Assembly: GCA_002384055.1 (NCBI GenBank)
Contig: DGAU01000025.1
Span: forward strand, 55,242-119,241
Length of the DNA: 64,000 bases
Reading direction: 5' to 3'
Source of the DNA: Flavobacteriaceae bacterium UBA4022
GTDB taxonomy: Bacteria > Bacteroidota > Bacteroidia > Flavobacteriales > Flavobacteriaceae
Shown here: positions 9,815 through 18,395 of the stretch, in pieces
How the letters are laid out: each line of letters begins with the position of its first letter
Numbering within the stretch: the stretch's first letter is position 1
Position numbers and translations under genes: made by a program
Notes under the pieces: model-generated
Seen by the model: only the letters and a program-made list of their open reading frames with translations
The model's database searches: none
What the model was told of the DNA's origin: nothing

Positions 9815-10147
9815 ATGAAAACATCCTGGAAAATTTTTAGCATCGCCCTACTGGTCTTCGGTTTTATGGCCAGCCCTGTTCAGGCTCAGGCGCTACAACA
9901 AAATCAAGACCGACCTGAAGTGATTGCCAAGACCCAAACAGCTGAATTAAATGACGCCTTGAATTTGTCAGGAGATCAGCAACGTGCCGTTTTCCGTGCT
10001 TTGGTTACTCGTGCTGCTCAAACACGCAAAGCCGGCGCCAATAACAATGCAGACAGTAAAGCCCAAACCGAAACTGATTTTGTCGCTACCATGAAGGGTA
10101 TTTTGACCGAAACTCAATTCAGTAAATGGCAAAAAATACCGAAATAA
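9815..10147 (+). CDS. Small periplasmic protein, function unknown
   Basis: A 110-residue protein. The ATG at 9815 is used instead of an in-frame TTG nine bases upstream because it places MKTSWKIFSIALLVFGFMAS as a standard signal peptide, cut after VQAQA. The mature part is a single helical region (LNDALNLSGDQQRAVFRALV ... MKGILTETQFSKWQKI). The L-T-x-x-Q/ILTETQFSKWQ pattern resembles the small Spy/LTXXQ-like helical proteins of Bacteroidota, but I cannot assign it firmly. TACTTTAG at 9786-9793 is a near match to the -7 consensus, and a strong terminator follows the stop. Confidence 0.7.
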   Translation: MKTSWKIFSIALLVFGFMASPVQAQALQQNQDRPEVIAKTQTAELNDALNLSGDQQRAVFRALVTRAAQTRKAGANNNADSKAQTETDFVATMKGILTETQFSKWQKIPK

Positions 10148-10164
10148 AATAAATCATCATTAAC

Positions 10165-10195
10165 AAAAAAGCCTCCCAATCGGGAGGCTTTTTTT
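10165..10195 (+). terminator. Rho-independent terminator
   Basis: Stem GCCTCCC/GGGAGGC with an AATC loop, flanked by an A run and a T run. It ends the 9815 gene and, being symmetric, may also stop transcription of the glucosaminidase gene coming from the other side. Confidence 0.9.
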
Positions 10196-10234
10196 ATGAC
10201 ATTCCAAGAGTAAAGGGTCCTTAAGTTGTCTTAA

Positions 10235-11056
10235 CTATTGGTCCCCCTTTGTGACATACAACTCCTGATCAATAGAAATGAGGGAGCCCTTTAAGTCATT
10301 CCACTCTATGAGCTGATCCACGGTAAGGCCAAATTGCTTGGCAATACTATATAAGGTATCGCCGACTTGAACGACATAGACCGGCAGAACTTTTTTGGGC
10401 ATGGCGCGTTTTGAATTTTTACCCAAAACTTGGTCATCATAACGCCATAATTCAAAACGTTCAATGAGATTGATAAGCTTATCCGGGTACTTGGGATCGG
10501 TCGCATAGCCTGCCTTTTTTAAACCACGGGCCCAAGACTTGTAATCATCCTGATCTAAGTCAAATAAATCGCTATAGCGCGATCGCTGGGTTAAAAAAAG
10601 TGAATGGTCGCGGTAGGAATACTTAGCATCGGTATATTTTCGAAAACACTCCCCTTTTTCGTCATCATCATGATACACCCGATCACCACTCCATGTGCTA
10701 TGACATTTGATGCCAAAATGGTTTTGCGCCTTGAGCGCCAAAGCACCATTACCTGCGCCACTCTCCAAAATACCTTGCGCAAGTGTAATGCTCGCGGGTA
10801 TTCCGTAGCGTTCCATTTCTTCTTGGGCCAAAGCTTGGAATGTGTTGATATAATATGACATGCGCTGCTCCGAAGTCATCGTGGTAGGCAATTCTACAGC
10901 AGGCACATCGGTTTCGTTTTCTACTAAAGGCTTTGTTTGGGTTTGTTGTGTTCTGGGCTTTTTTATATAATGTTTGGCGGTCGTCTTTTTTGAGCCCGAA
11001 CAGGACGTTATGGCCACTAGGATTACGCAACTTAATATCAATTTCAATGGACGCAT
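10235..11056 (-). CDS. Glucosaminidase (muramidase-type) lipoprotein with LysM
   Basis: A 273-residue peptidoglycan hydrolase. The lipobox is AITSC with Cys19. Residues about 70-215 form the glucosaminidase domain (family GH73 type), with the catalytic Glu98 in ITLAQGILESGAGNG and the conserved NHFGIKC and YRDHSLFL segments. A LysM peptidoglycan-binding module occupies about 226-270 (VYVVQVGDTLYSIAKQFGL). It would cleave glycan strands from the periplasmic face. Its ATG follows the stop of the upstream PLP enzyme by one base, so the two are probably co-transcribed although no functional link is obvious. Confidence 0.92.
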   Translation of the reverse strand: MRPLKLILSCVILVAITSCSGSKKTTAKHYIKKPRTQQTQTKPLVENETDVPAVELPTTMTSEQRMSYYINTFQALAQEEMERYGIPASITLAQGILESGAGNGALALKAQNHFGIKCHSTWSGDRVYHDDDEKGECFRKYTDAKYSYRDHSLFLTQRSRYSDLFDLDQDDYKSWARGLKKAGYATDPKYPDKLINLIERFELWRYDDQVLGKNSKRAMPKKVLPVYVVQVGDTLYSIAKQFGLTVDQLIEWNDLKGSLISIDQELYVTKGDQ

Positions 11057-11057
11057 A

Positions 11058-11996
11058 TTACTTTATTTGTGGCCAGCCTTTGCGGGCCAGTTCTAGATTT
11101 ACACCATCAACGCCTTGCATCCCGCCGGTATGTACCGCCATGATGCGTTTATTTTTGAGTTGACTGTCTTTTTTGATCATTTCTAGCAGACCAAACATCA
11201 TCTTACCTGTATAAATAGGATCCAAACCAATGCCTGTTCGCTCCTTAAAAGTATTGATAAATTCGATTAATTCAAGCGTTACTTTGGCATAACCGCCAAA
11301 ATGATAATCCCCGATTAGGGTACATTGATCCATGGGGCTAAAGGCCTTTATAAGTGGGGTATGGTCATAACTCTTGAGGGCCGAAAAACCCATCGCACTT
11401 TGGTGCGGTGCCAAACCTTGAAGCATCCCCGCCAAAGTCCCTCCAGTCCCCACCGCTACTGCAAGGACATCAAAATCTTGACCAATGGTAGCCATCATAT
11501 CTCGACAACCCTGAACGGCCAAGGCATTAGTCCCTCCTTCGGGCACGATGACACATGGCCCAAATTTCTCTTGCCACAGCGCCTGGTTTTTCAGCGTGTC
11601 CTTTTGTCTATAAGTCGCCCGGTCCACAAAATACAAATCCATGCCTTGTGCCTGGGCCTTACTCAAAGTAGCATTGCGTATGGATTGATTTGCCAGTTCT
11701 TCACCCCGGATAATTCCTATCGTTTTTATTCCAAAATGATGCCCCGCAGCAGCGACAGCTGCAATGTGGTTGGAGTAGGCCCCACCAAAAGTCAGAAGAG
11801 CCAAAGGCCCTTCCTTGATGATATAACTGATGTTATGGATTAACTTCCGTAGTTTATTCCCTGGTATCGCTTCAAAAACCTGATCCTCGCGCAACAAATC
11901 TAGGGTACCTTGACCCTGTCCAAAAAGTTCCAGGGGAATGTGGTCAATGTGAGCCGACCGATGATTAAGCTGTTCTAAGCGTATTATAGGATCCAT
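11058..11996 (-). CDS. PLP-dependent ACC deaminase/D-cysteine desulfhydrase family protein
   Basis: A 312-residue fold type II PLP enzyme. The PLP lysine is Lys48 in IPGNKLRKL, and the cofactor-phosphate side is seen in LLTFGGAYSNHIAAVAAAG and in the glycine-rich AVAVGTGGTLAGML loop. Family members are often labelled 1-aminocyclopropane-1-carboxylate deaminase, but most bacterial homologues act on D-cysteine, releasing pyruvate, sulfide and ammonia; the latter is more likely here (inference). Length is normal. Confidence 0.85.
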   Translation of the reverse strand: MDPIIRLEQLNHRSAHIDHIPLELFGQGQGTLDLLREDQVFEAIPGNKLRKLIHNISYIIKEGPLALLTFGGAYSNHIAAVAAAGHHFGIKTIGIIRGEELANQSIRNATLSKAQAQGMDLYFVDRATYRQKDTLKNQALWQEKFGPCVIVPEGGTNALAVQGCRDMMATIGQDFDVLAVAVGTGGTLAGMLQGLAPHQSAMGFSALKSYDHTPLIKAFSPMDQCTLIGDYHFGGYAKVTLELIEFINTFKERTGIGLDPIYTGKMMFGLLEMIKKDSQLKNKRIMAVHTGGMQGVDGVNLELARKGWPQIK

Positions 11997-12086
11997 GTAG
12001 CGGCATTATTGCGGGGTTAAAGATATCAAACAATCACATTAATGTCTTGGCACTCCTTACAGAAATTTGACAAAAACGCTTGAAAA

Positions 12087-12131
12087 ATCAAAAAGCACAA
12101 AACAGTATATGTTAATGTTTTATGCTTTTTG
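12087..12131. repeat. AT-rich imperfect inverted repeat
   Basis: The arms CAAAAAGCA...CAAAAC and GTTTTA..TGCTTTTTG pair across a 13-base centre. It lies between the divergent starts at 11996 and 12192. It could be a weak terminator-like hairpin or an operator; the sequence alone does not decide. Confidence 0.4.
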
Positions 12132-12191
12132 TCGAATTAATTTGCATTTCATCGTATAAAATTGCACTTTTACCTTGTTAATGTAAAACTC

Positions 12192-12506
12192 ATGGACGCA
12201 ATCCAATCGTCATACAGAATCAACCTGATTATTTTTACTCTGTTTGCCCTCATGATCTATGTGGGTAGTCAGGCTCAAATAGGCATCAATACCACAAATC
12301 CAAAAGGGATTCTCGACATTCAGAGCAGTACTGCTGGTGTGGTGCTCCCACGGCTTTCCTTGACCTCGACTCAGGTAGCTGAGCCAGCAGTAAACCCCCA
12401 AGGCGGCAACATTCCTGCAGGCTCTGTTGTCTACAATACCGCTTTTACCGCTAACGGAAGTAATGATGTGAGTCCGGGCATGTATGTATGGACCGGCAGC
12501 GAATGA
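12192..12506 (+). pseudogene. Truncated Bacteroidota surface/secreted protein (N-terminal fragment)
   Basis: A 104-residue frame from ATG 12192 (an upstream TTG at 12162 is less likely). It has a signal region ending GSQAQ, followed by IGINTTNPKGILDIQSSTAG and VVLPRLSLT, a motif that opens many larger cell-surface proteins in flavobacteria, where it normally runs into the region MYVWTGSxW and several hundred more residues. Here the frame stops at TGA right where a Trp codon (TGG) would be expected after WTGSE, and a second stop follows two codons later. It is most likely a decayed remnant of a longer gene; a genuine short protein remains possible. Confidence 0.55.
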
Positions 12507-12668
12507 TTACCGTAATCAGATAATCTGAAAATATAATAAACATAAACTTTTATTAGTAATTTTAATTATGGAAAGATTTATAGGTCGATTTTTGGAGGGC
12601 TTTCCATGTGCTGTATATTTCCGTGCTAAATCGACTAATCAAGTCTGATTAATTGGTATTTTTACCTT

Positions 12669-12836
12669 ATGCTGTTTCCAAAAAAGCACATACCCATTGA
12701 AGATGGCGACTTTTACCTCACTCCCCAGGGATACAAGTGCTTCACCGAACAATACCATCTCAAAAGAGGCCATTGTTGCGACAGTAATTGCAAGCATTGT
12801 CCCTATGGATCTTCATCAAAAAAACGCTGCTCATGA
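12669..12836 (+). CDS. DUF5522 family small cysteine-rich protein
   Basis: A 55-residue protein: it starts MLFPKKHIPIEDGDFYLTP and ends with the cysteine block HCCDSNCKHCPYG. Cys24, Cys36, Cys37, Cys41 and Cys44 could bind a metal. The DFYLTPQGYKCFTEQYHLKRG plus CxxxCxxCPYG layout matches the DUF5522 family of short proteins; its function is unknown. Its TGA overlaps the ATG of hutU in the ATGA arrangement, so translation of the two is probably coupled. It is too short to be noticed in a long-ORF scan. Confidence 0.88.
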   Translation: MLFPKKHIPIEDGDFYLTPQGYKCFTEQYHLKRGHCCDSNCKHCPYGSSSKKRCS

Positions 12837-14827
12837 CATTTCAAGAGGAAATATTAGAAGGAATACCTAGCCACTTACCGCAACGACCACCATTTGATCC
12901 CGACGTCAATCATGCGCCAAATCGTAAGTCGATTTTGTCATCAGAAGAACAAGAATTGGCTTTGCGCAATGCCCTACGCTATTTTTCTCCCGAATTCCAT
13001 GCCGTGCTTTTGGAAGAATTCAAAGAAGAATTAGCCCAATACGGACGCATCTATATGCATCGATACCGTCCGAAAAACCCGATTCACGCGCGACCCATAA
13101 ACGACTATCCAGGTCAGAGTCAGCAAGCCAAAGGGATCATGCTGATGATCCAAAACAATTTGGATCCAGCCGTAGCGCAACATCCGTGCGAACTCATTAC
13201 TTATGGCGGCAATGGCGCTGTATTTCAAAACTGGGCACAGTACCGCCTCACCATGGCTTACCTGGCACAAATGAATGACCAGCAGACCTTGACCATGTAT
13301 AGTGGACATCCCATGGGACTGTTTCCTTCTCATGAAAACGCACCACGCGTAGTGGTCACAAATGGCATGATGATCCCTAATTATTCCAAAGGCGATGACT
13401 GGGAAAAATTCAACGCACTTGGCGTCACCCAATATGGGCAAATGACCGCCGGAAGCTTTATGTATATAGGACCCCAAGGAATTGTTCATGGCACCACCAT
13501 CACCGTGCTCAATGGGTTCAGACGTATTGGCAAATCACCAAAAGGAGGTCTTTTTGTCACGTCAGGTTTAGGCGGTATGAGCGGGGCCCAACCCAAGGCT
13601 GGAAATATTTCTGGCTGTGTGACTGTGTGTGCTGAAGTCAATCCCAAAGCCATCCACACCAGGCATTCTCAAGGTTGGGTAGACGAGGTTATTAAAGATT
13701 TGGACCAGTTGGCCCAACGCGTACAACACGCCATAAAACATAAAGAAGCGGTATCCATAGCTTATCAAGGTAATGCTGTAGAAGTTTGGGAGTATTTTGA
13801 CCAAAAAAACATTCACATAGATCTGGGCAGCGATCAAACTTCACTTCACAATCCATGGGCCGGTGGGTATTATCCCGTTGGATTAAGTTTCGAACAAGCC
13901 AATGATATGATGGCCAACGATCCACAAGGGTTTAAAAATCAGGTGCAACAAAGTCTGATCCGTCACGCCAATGCAGTCAATAAGCACAGCGAAAAAGGCA
14001 CTTATTTCTTTGATTATGGCAATGCCTTTTTACTAGAAGCGTCAAGGGCCGGTGCCGATGTCCTCAAAGCAGGGGATAACCCACTCGAGTTCCGTTACCC
14101 CAGTTATGTACAAGACATTATGGGGCCGATGTGTTTTGATTACGGATTTGGACCCTTTAGATGGGTTTGTGCTTCTGGCGACCCCGAAGATTTACAAAAA
14201 ACCGATGCTATTGCCTGCTCGGTATTAGAGGAACTCATGAGTGAGGCCCCCAAAGAAATACAACAACAGATGGCCGACAACATCAAGTGGATCAAAGAAG
14301 CACAAAGTCATCATTTGGTTGTTGGCTCTCAGGCCCGAATTCTTTACGCCAACAGCGATGGGCGGATACAAATTGCCACAGCATTTAACAAAGCTATTGC
14401 ACAAGGCCATATTGGGCCGGTGATCCTAGGACGTGACCACCATGATGTGTCGGGCACTGACTCACCATTTCGAGAGACCTCTAATATTTATGACGGCAGT
14501 CGATTTACAGCAGACATGGCGGTTCAGAACGTCATTGGCGACAGCTTTAGAGGTGCAACCTGGGTGAGTATCCACAACGGAGGAGGCGTTGGCTGGGGAG
14601 AAGTTATTAATGGCGGATTCGGTATGGTTATTGATGGTAGCGAGAAAGCCGATCAAAGGATAGCCTCCATGCTTTTCTGGGATGTCAATAATGGTATCGC
14701 TAGAAGAAGTTGGGCCCGCAACCATGAAGCCATTTTTGCGATAAAACGTGCTATGGAACAAGAGCCTCAACTCAAAGTAACCCTACCCCACATGGTCGCC
14801 GACGGATTGTTTGAACAAAAAAAATAA
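12833..14827 (+). CDS. hutU: Urocanate hydratase
   Basis: A 664-residue NAD+-dependent enzyme of histidine breakdown, turning urocanate into imidazolone propionate. The ATG at 12833 is chosen over an upstream TTG at 12788 because it gives the family start MTFQEEILEGIP and overlaps the preceding stop by ATGA. Conserved stretches include ITYGGNGAVFQNWAQY (which replaces the YTGCGNMFG-like loop of shorter enzymes), MYSGHPMGLFPSH, TAGSFMYIGPQGIVHGTT and GGMSGAQPKA. It belongs to the longer, roughly 660-residue form common in Bacteroidota. No hutH, hutI or hutG lies in the window. Confidence 0.95.
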   Translation: MTFQEEILEGIPSHLPQRPPFDPDVNHAPNRKSILSSEEQELALRNALRYFSPEFHAVLLEEFKEELAQYGRIYMHRYRPKNPIHARPINDYPGQSQQAKGIMLMIQNNLDPAVAQHPCELITYGGNGAVFQNWAQYRLTMAYLAQMNDQQTLTMYSGHPMGLFPSHENAPRVVVTNGMMIPNYSKGDDWEKFNALGVTQYGQMTAGSFMYIGPQGIVHGTTITVLNGFRRIGKSPKGGLFVTSGLGGMSGAQPKAGNISGCVTVCAEVNPKAIHTRHSQGWVDEVIKDLDQLAQRVQHAIKHKEAVSIAYQGNAVEVWEYFDQKNIHIDLGSDQTSLHNPWAGGYYPVGLSFEQANDMMANDPQGFKNQVQQSLIRHANAVNKHSEKGTYFFDYGNAFLLEASRAGADVLKAGDNPLEFRYPSYVQDIMGPMCFDYGFGPFRWVCASGDPEDLQKTDAIACSVLEELMSEAPKEIQQQMADNIKWIKEAQSHHLVVGSQARILYANSDGRIQIATAFNKAIAQGHIGPVILGRDHHDVSGTDSPFRETSNIYDGSRFTADMAVQNVIGDSFRGATWVSIHNGGGVGWGEVINGGFGMVIDGSEKADQRIASMLFWDVNNGIARRSWARNHEAIFAIKRAMEQEPQLKVTLPHMVADGLFEQKK

Positions 14828-14830
14828 CTC

Positions 14831-15370
14831 ATGAACACCAAACTATTTCTTATCGCCATAGGCTTTATAGCCATGAGCTGCAGCTCTGTAAGAGTCGCCG
14901 CAGACTACGACACAGGTGCAACATTCGGAAACTACCGCACTTACGCCTTTTACAAGCCTGGCATCGATCAGGCCAAAATAAGTGACTTGGACAAGCGGCG
15001 TATCTTGCATGCCATCGATCAAGCCTTGCAGAAAAAAGGACTGACAAAGTCCAAAGATCCAGATCTCTTGGTCAGTATTTTTACTAAAGAAAATAAAGAA
15101 GTGACCGTTGGTGGCAACGGCAGCATGATGATGGGCTGGGGCTGGTCCCCGTGGTGGACTTATGGCCAAATGGGCAATACCGTGTCAACCACCACTCAAG
15201 GCTCTTTATACATTGACTTAGTCGATGCAAAAACAGACCAATTGGTTTGGCAAGGCCTTGGGGAGGCGCGACTAGCGCCCAGTGAAGATGTCGCCAAAAA
15301 GGAGGCCAGAATTCAGAGAATCGTTGATGAAATTCTGACCCAATTTCCACCAAATTCGGAGCAACCTTAA
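14831..15370 (+). CDS. DUF4136 lipoprotein
   Basis: A 179-residue lipoprotein with signal MNTKLFLIAIGFIAMSC (Cys17). The mature part, with VAADYDTGATFGNYRTYAFY at its start and GSLYIDLVDAKTDQLVWQG near the end, is the DUF4136 pattern found in many envelope lipoproteins of unknown function. The central segment is rich in Gly, Met and Trp (MMMGWGWSPWWTYG). It begins 3 bp after hutU, so it is the third gene of that operon. Its stop overlaps the convergent T9SS gene by 4 bp. Confidence 0.85.
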   Translation: MNTKLFLIAIGFIAMSCSSVRVAADYDTGATFGNYRTYAFYKPGIDQAKISDLDKRRILHAIDQALQKKGLTKSKDPDLLVSIFTKENKEVTVGGNGSMMMGWGWSPWWTYGQMGNTVSTTTQGSLYIDLVDAKTDQLVWQGLGEARLAPSEDVAKKEARIQRIVDEILTQFPPNSEQP

Positions 15371-16983
15371 GGTTTCAATAATTTAATATGCCGCAGAGTT
15401 CCGGCTGCGTCGACACAAGTCAATACATACCACCCAGAAGGCCAATGCGCCACAGAAACATCAAGGTTTGTTGTCGCGCTGTTACTGCTGTATATCAGCT
15501 GTCCTAAAGCGTTATACACCCTAAAGGTGTGCATCGGCTCCGAGGACACCAAACTGATGCGATCCTTGACGGGATTAATATAATGTAAACCAACCTCTAG
15601 GAGCTGATCGGGCCCCGCCAAAACGACTTCTTCATCTAGAAAATTTTGGGCATAAATCTTTGGTTGCCCTGCCTTTTGTTCGATAAAGACGGCAACACTT
15701 TGGTTATTGATTGGTGCCGTATAGTGAATTCTGCTTTTATTGGCAGCAAAAGTTGCGACATCACGAATCGTTTCGGGCCATACAAAATCTCCTGCACTAT
15801 CCAGGTAAGTCGTCCCCAAAGTTGTTGGCGAACCCCCATTATCTAAACCCTGCTTAATGAGCATCAGAACACCCTCTTCTTTTGGATACATCCCGCCTAC
15901 CGGAATATTTTCAGAACCCAAAGCAAACACCTCTTTTGCGCCATCGCCCAATAAACGCTGACCATTAGAACGATCATAGCGCTGCACAAAGGTCCCTTTA
16001 ATTCCTTGACTTGAATTGGTGTAAGTACTGGCCATCCAAATCGAATTCGAGCCGGCCTCGTGCGCCATATAAGCGGTCATCTCGTAATAGGCCTGTGAGG
16101 TATCAAAATCAGATCCATTGATGCCCCAAGGGAGTGTGCCATCGCTTTCGATACGCTGCAAATAAGCATCAAAGCGCGACCCAATGGACGCATAATAGCC
16201 CAAATAGACATCATCCCCAATCATCATCCCTGGGTAATCGCGGATGAATGCGGTGACATTATTACTGATTTGCACAGGTAAGTTCCAAAGAGGCGCTCCT
16301 TGAGCATCCAATTTTTGCGCATGTAAATAAGAGCTTATCCCGTTCAACAACTCGTGAAAAACTACAATAAATTCTCCAGTGGACAATTCAAATAATTCAG
16401 CCGTGACGGTACTGCTAGAACCGAGCTCAATAGGCATAGGCGTGGCCCAAATGGCGTTACCTTGGCTATCAAACTTCTGAACAACTCCCGCCCCTCCTGG
16501 CCACCATGAGACCAAAACATCTCCCGTAGTTAAGGGTTTAACACGCACCAAATTTCCCGCACCCAATGACAAACCGGCGCTGCCCCAAAGGGCATTTCCT
16601 TGGAGATCCATTTTGAAGGCATAGGCCGGATCACCCCCAGCGGTACCCGTAGCACCGATATACAAATGGTCTTGATCATCTACCGAAATGTTCCAAATCA
16701 CCGTAGAGGTGCTCATTGGCAAATCAACGCTGACCAAAGCTCCGTCACTGCCTAATGTTTGGTTACCATCAGGATCTAATACTTGCAACCGAAGTTCATA
16801 ATTTTCGGGAGCGCCCACCGATTTCCAAAATACAACAAAAGTGGATCCATCTGAGGCCCCTATAGCTTTCATGTCTCCACCTATAGCATCGACCACCAAA
16901 GTGTTGACCGAAGTGTCTGGGTTCCATTGGGCTTGCAGTGAAAGCGTCATCGCAAGCAATAAAAGGGATAGATATTTTTTCAT
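15367..16983 (-). CDS. Secreted repeat protein with T9SS type A sorting domain
   Basis: A 538-residue protein with signal peptide 1-18 (ending SLQAQ). The body has repeated beta-rich units with patterns such as L-D-x-x-G-N/A-x-x-W (KMDLQGNALWG, KFDSQGNAIWA, KLDAQGAPLWN), which suggests a beta-propeller-like fold. The last 75 or so residues (HYINPVKDRISL ... NALGQLIYSS ... WPSGWYVL) are a type A sorting domain for the type IX system, so the protein is predicted to be secreted or bound to the cell surface. No catalytic residues are recognisable. Confidence 0.82.
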   Translation of the reverse strand: MKKYLSLLLLAMTLSLQAQWNPDTSVNTLVVDAIGGDMKAIGASDGSTFVVFWKSVGAPENYELRLQVLDPDGNQTLGSDGALVSVDLPMSTSTVIWNISVDDQDHLYIGATGTAGGDPAYAFKMDLQGNALWGSAGLSLGAGNLVRVKPLTTGDVLVSWWPGGAGVVQKFDSQGNAIWATPMPIELGSSSTVTAELFELSTGEFIVVFHELLNGISSYLHAQKLDAQGAPLWNLPVQISNNVTAFIRDYPGMMIGDDVYLGYYASIGSRFDAYLQRIESDGTLPWGINGSDFDTSQAYYEMTAYMAHEAGSNSIWMASTYTNSSQGIKGTFVQRYDRSNGQRLLGDGAKEVFALGSENIPVGGMYPKEEGVLMLIKQGLDNGGSPTTLGTTYLDSAGDFVWPETIRDVATFAANKSRIHYTAPINNQSVAVFIEQKAGQPKIYAQNFLDEEVVLAGPDQLLEVGLHYINPVKDRISLVSSEPMHTFRVYNALGQLIYSSNSATTNLDVSVAHWPSGWYVLTCVDAAGTLRHIKLLKP

Positions 16984-17081
16984 GGTTTCATGTTTAGATT
17001 TTTTGTTGATACCAGCAGCCCAATCTTCAAATTGGTGTCGCCTTGTTTTTTTTTGGGTTTAATACTTGAGGCGGTCGGGGC

Positions 17082-17849
17082 CTATTTAAATCGTTCCAAA
17101 GTGGCTTTTGTAAAGTCATTCAGCACCAGGCCACCACTGATGGCCGCACGCTCTGCTAAAAGGGTCTCCCAATGCTCTGTCCCAGACCACAGTGCGCGTT
17201 TCATTTCAGCCATGGCTTCGGGATGGTAACTTTTAAGCTCATGACACAAGGTCTCAATGGCATCGTCCAAGGCTTGAGCATCTGGCAAAACTTCTGCAAA
17301 TAAGCCCTTGTCTTTGGCCCATTGGGCCGTATAAAATGTTTTGGCATTCAGAGTCATCTGACCCAATGCACTTACGCCTATCTTTCGAGCAATGGCTGGT
17401 GCCACGACAAAAGGACCAATACCAATCGAAAGTTCGCTGAGTTTGACCGAGGCATATTGAGAGGCTAGTGCATAATCTGCAGATGCCGCCAAACCGACAC
17501 CGCCACCAACAGCCTTGCCGTGAATACGAGCGATGATAAACTTCGGACACAAGCGCATGGCATTAATCACTTGAGCAAAACCATTAAAAAAAGCCTCGCC
17601 TTGAGCCTTATTTTCGATCGCCACCAACTCTTCAAAACTAGCACCAGCACAAAATGAGCGCTCACCAGCACTACAAAGTACAATGACCTTCACTGCTGGG
17701 TCCTGACCGGCCTGAACGATAGCTTGGCGTAACTTGGCCAAAAGATCAGACGGCATCGCATTGTGTTGCGGGTGAAAAAAGGTGAGTGTTGCTACGCCCT
17801 TATCCTCGGCAGAGGTCACATAAGCTTGTGGCTCCATATGCTGATGCAT
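17082..17849 (-). CDS. Enoyl-CoA hydratase/isomerase family protein
   Basis: A 255-residue crotonase-fold protein. The oxyanion-hole segments are visible as SFCAGASFEEL (about residues 65-75) and HGKAVGGGVGLAASADYALAS (about 109-129). The region SELSIGIGPFVVAPAI carries the acidic residue usual in hydratases. It probably hydrates enoyl-CoA or a methylglutaconyl-CoA-like substrate in fatty-acid or leucine oxidation, matching the acyl-CoA dehydrogenase and etfBA in the window. The start may be Met1 or Met5. Confidence 0.85.
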   Translation of the reverse strand: MHQHMEPQAYVTSAEDKGVATLTFFHPQHNAMPSDLLAKLRQAIVQAGQDPAVKVIVLCSAGERSFCAGASFEELVAIENKAQGEAFFNGFAQVINAMRLCPKFIIARIHGKAVGGGVGLAASADYALASQYASVKLSELSIGIGPFVVAPAIARKIGVSALGQMTLNAKTFYTAQWAKDKGLFAEVLPDAQALDDAIETLCHELKSYHPEAMAEMKRALWSGTEHWETLLAERAAISGGLVLNDFTKATLERFK

Positions 17850-17965
17850 TTAAATGATGGTTAAGGGCACCATTCGCTTCAAAAGAGATCATCTCCTTGA
17901 AGTTTCTGGCTGTCCCACTATGCAAGATAAGAAATACTGATCGAAGAAAACCCAATCGGCTTGTA

Positions 17966-17993
17966 TTGCCCTGAATTATTCTCATTACTTTTG
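17966..17993 (+). promoter_or_regulatory. Promoter of the rhodanese gene
   Basis: TTG at 17966-17968 and TACTTTTG at 17986-17993 match the Bacteroidota -33 and -7 elements with a 17-bp spacer. The ATG follows 24 bp later. Confidence 0.6.
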
Positions 17994-18016
17994 CCCCACT
18001 TACCAAATACCACATC

Positions 18017-18322
18017 ATGGGACTATTCAGCAGCTTATTCGGAAACAAAAATAAAAAAATAGCAGATTTTGCTGCGCGTGGGGCAATTGTCCTTGATGTG
18101 CGCACCAAAGCAGAATACGGTCAAGGCGCTATTGGTGGATCCAAAAATATTGCGCTGCAGCAGCTCGCAAGCCAAATGAGCACGATTGCCAAATGGAACA
18201 AGCCGATCATCACCTGCTGTGCCAGTGGGATGCGCAGCGCCAGTGCAGCGGCCTTACTTAAGGGTCAAGGCATCGAAGCCCTTAATGGCGGAGCGTGGCA
18301 CAGCCTACAGCAAAAACTATAA
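18017..18322 (+). CDS. Rhodanese-like domain protein
   Basis: A 101-residue single-domain rhodanese. The opening VLDVRTKAEYGQGAIGGSKNI is the CH2A-like motif, and the active-site loop is CASGMRS with Cys68 and Arg73 in the C-x4-R pattern expected of active sulfurtransferases. It probably moves sulfane sulfur or handles persulfide in the cytoplasm. The N-terminus (MGLFSSLFGNKNKK) is short and amphipathic, with no cleavable signal. It stands alone between two genes of the opposite strand. Confidence 0.9.
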   Translation: MGLFSSLFGNKNKKIADFAARGAIVLDVRTKAEYGQGAIGGSKNIALQQLASQMSTIAKWNKPIITCCASGMRSASAAALLKGQGIEALNGGAWHSLQQKL

Positions 18323-18395
18323 GCGCTTAAGCGCTATTGCGATCCGCTCCTCTTAAAGCAATTTTATCAGAAACTGCCTTTGAGATGGTGCGCCA

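Noticed and set aside
12568..12648. 26-codon ATG reading frame (MERFIGRFLEGFPC...) upstream of the DUF5522 gene.
   Set aside because: Too short, no regulatory hairpin pattern of a leader peptide, and no family; likely chance.
18322..18335. Perfect 14-bp palindrome AGCGCTTAAGCGCT at the stop codon of the rhodanese gene.
   Set aside because: No T run for a terminator and not near a promoter; it may be chance.
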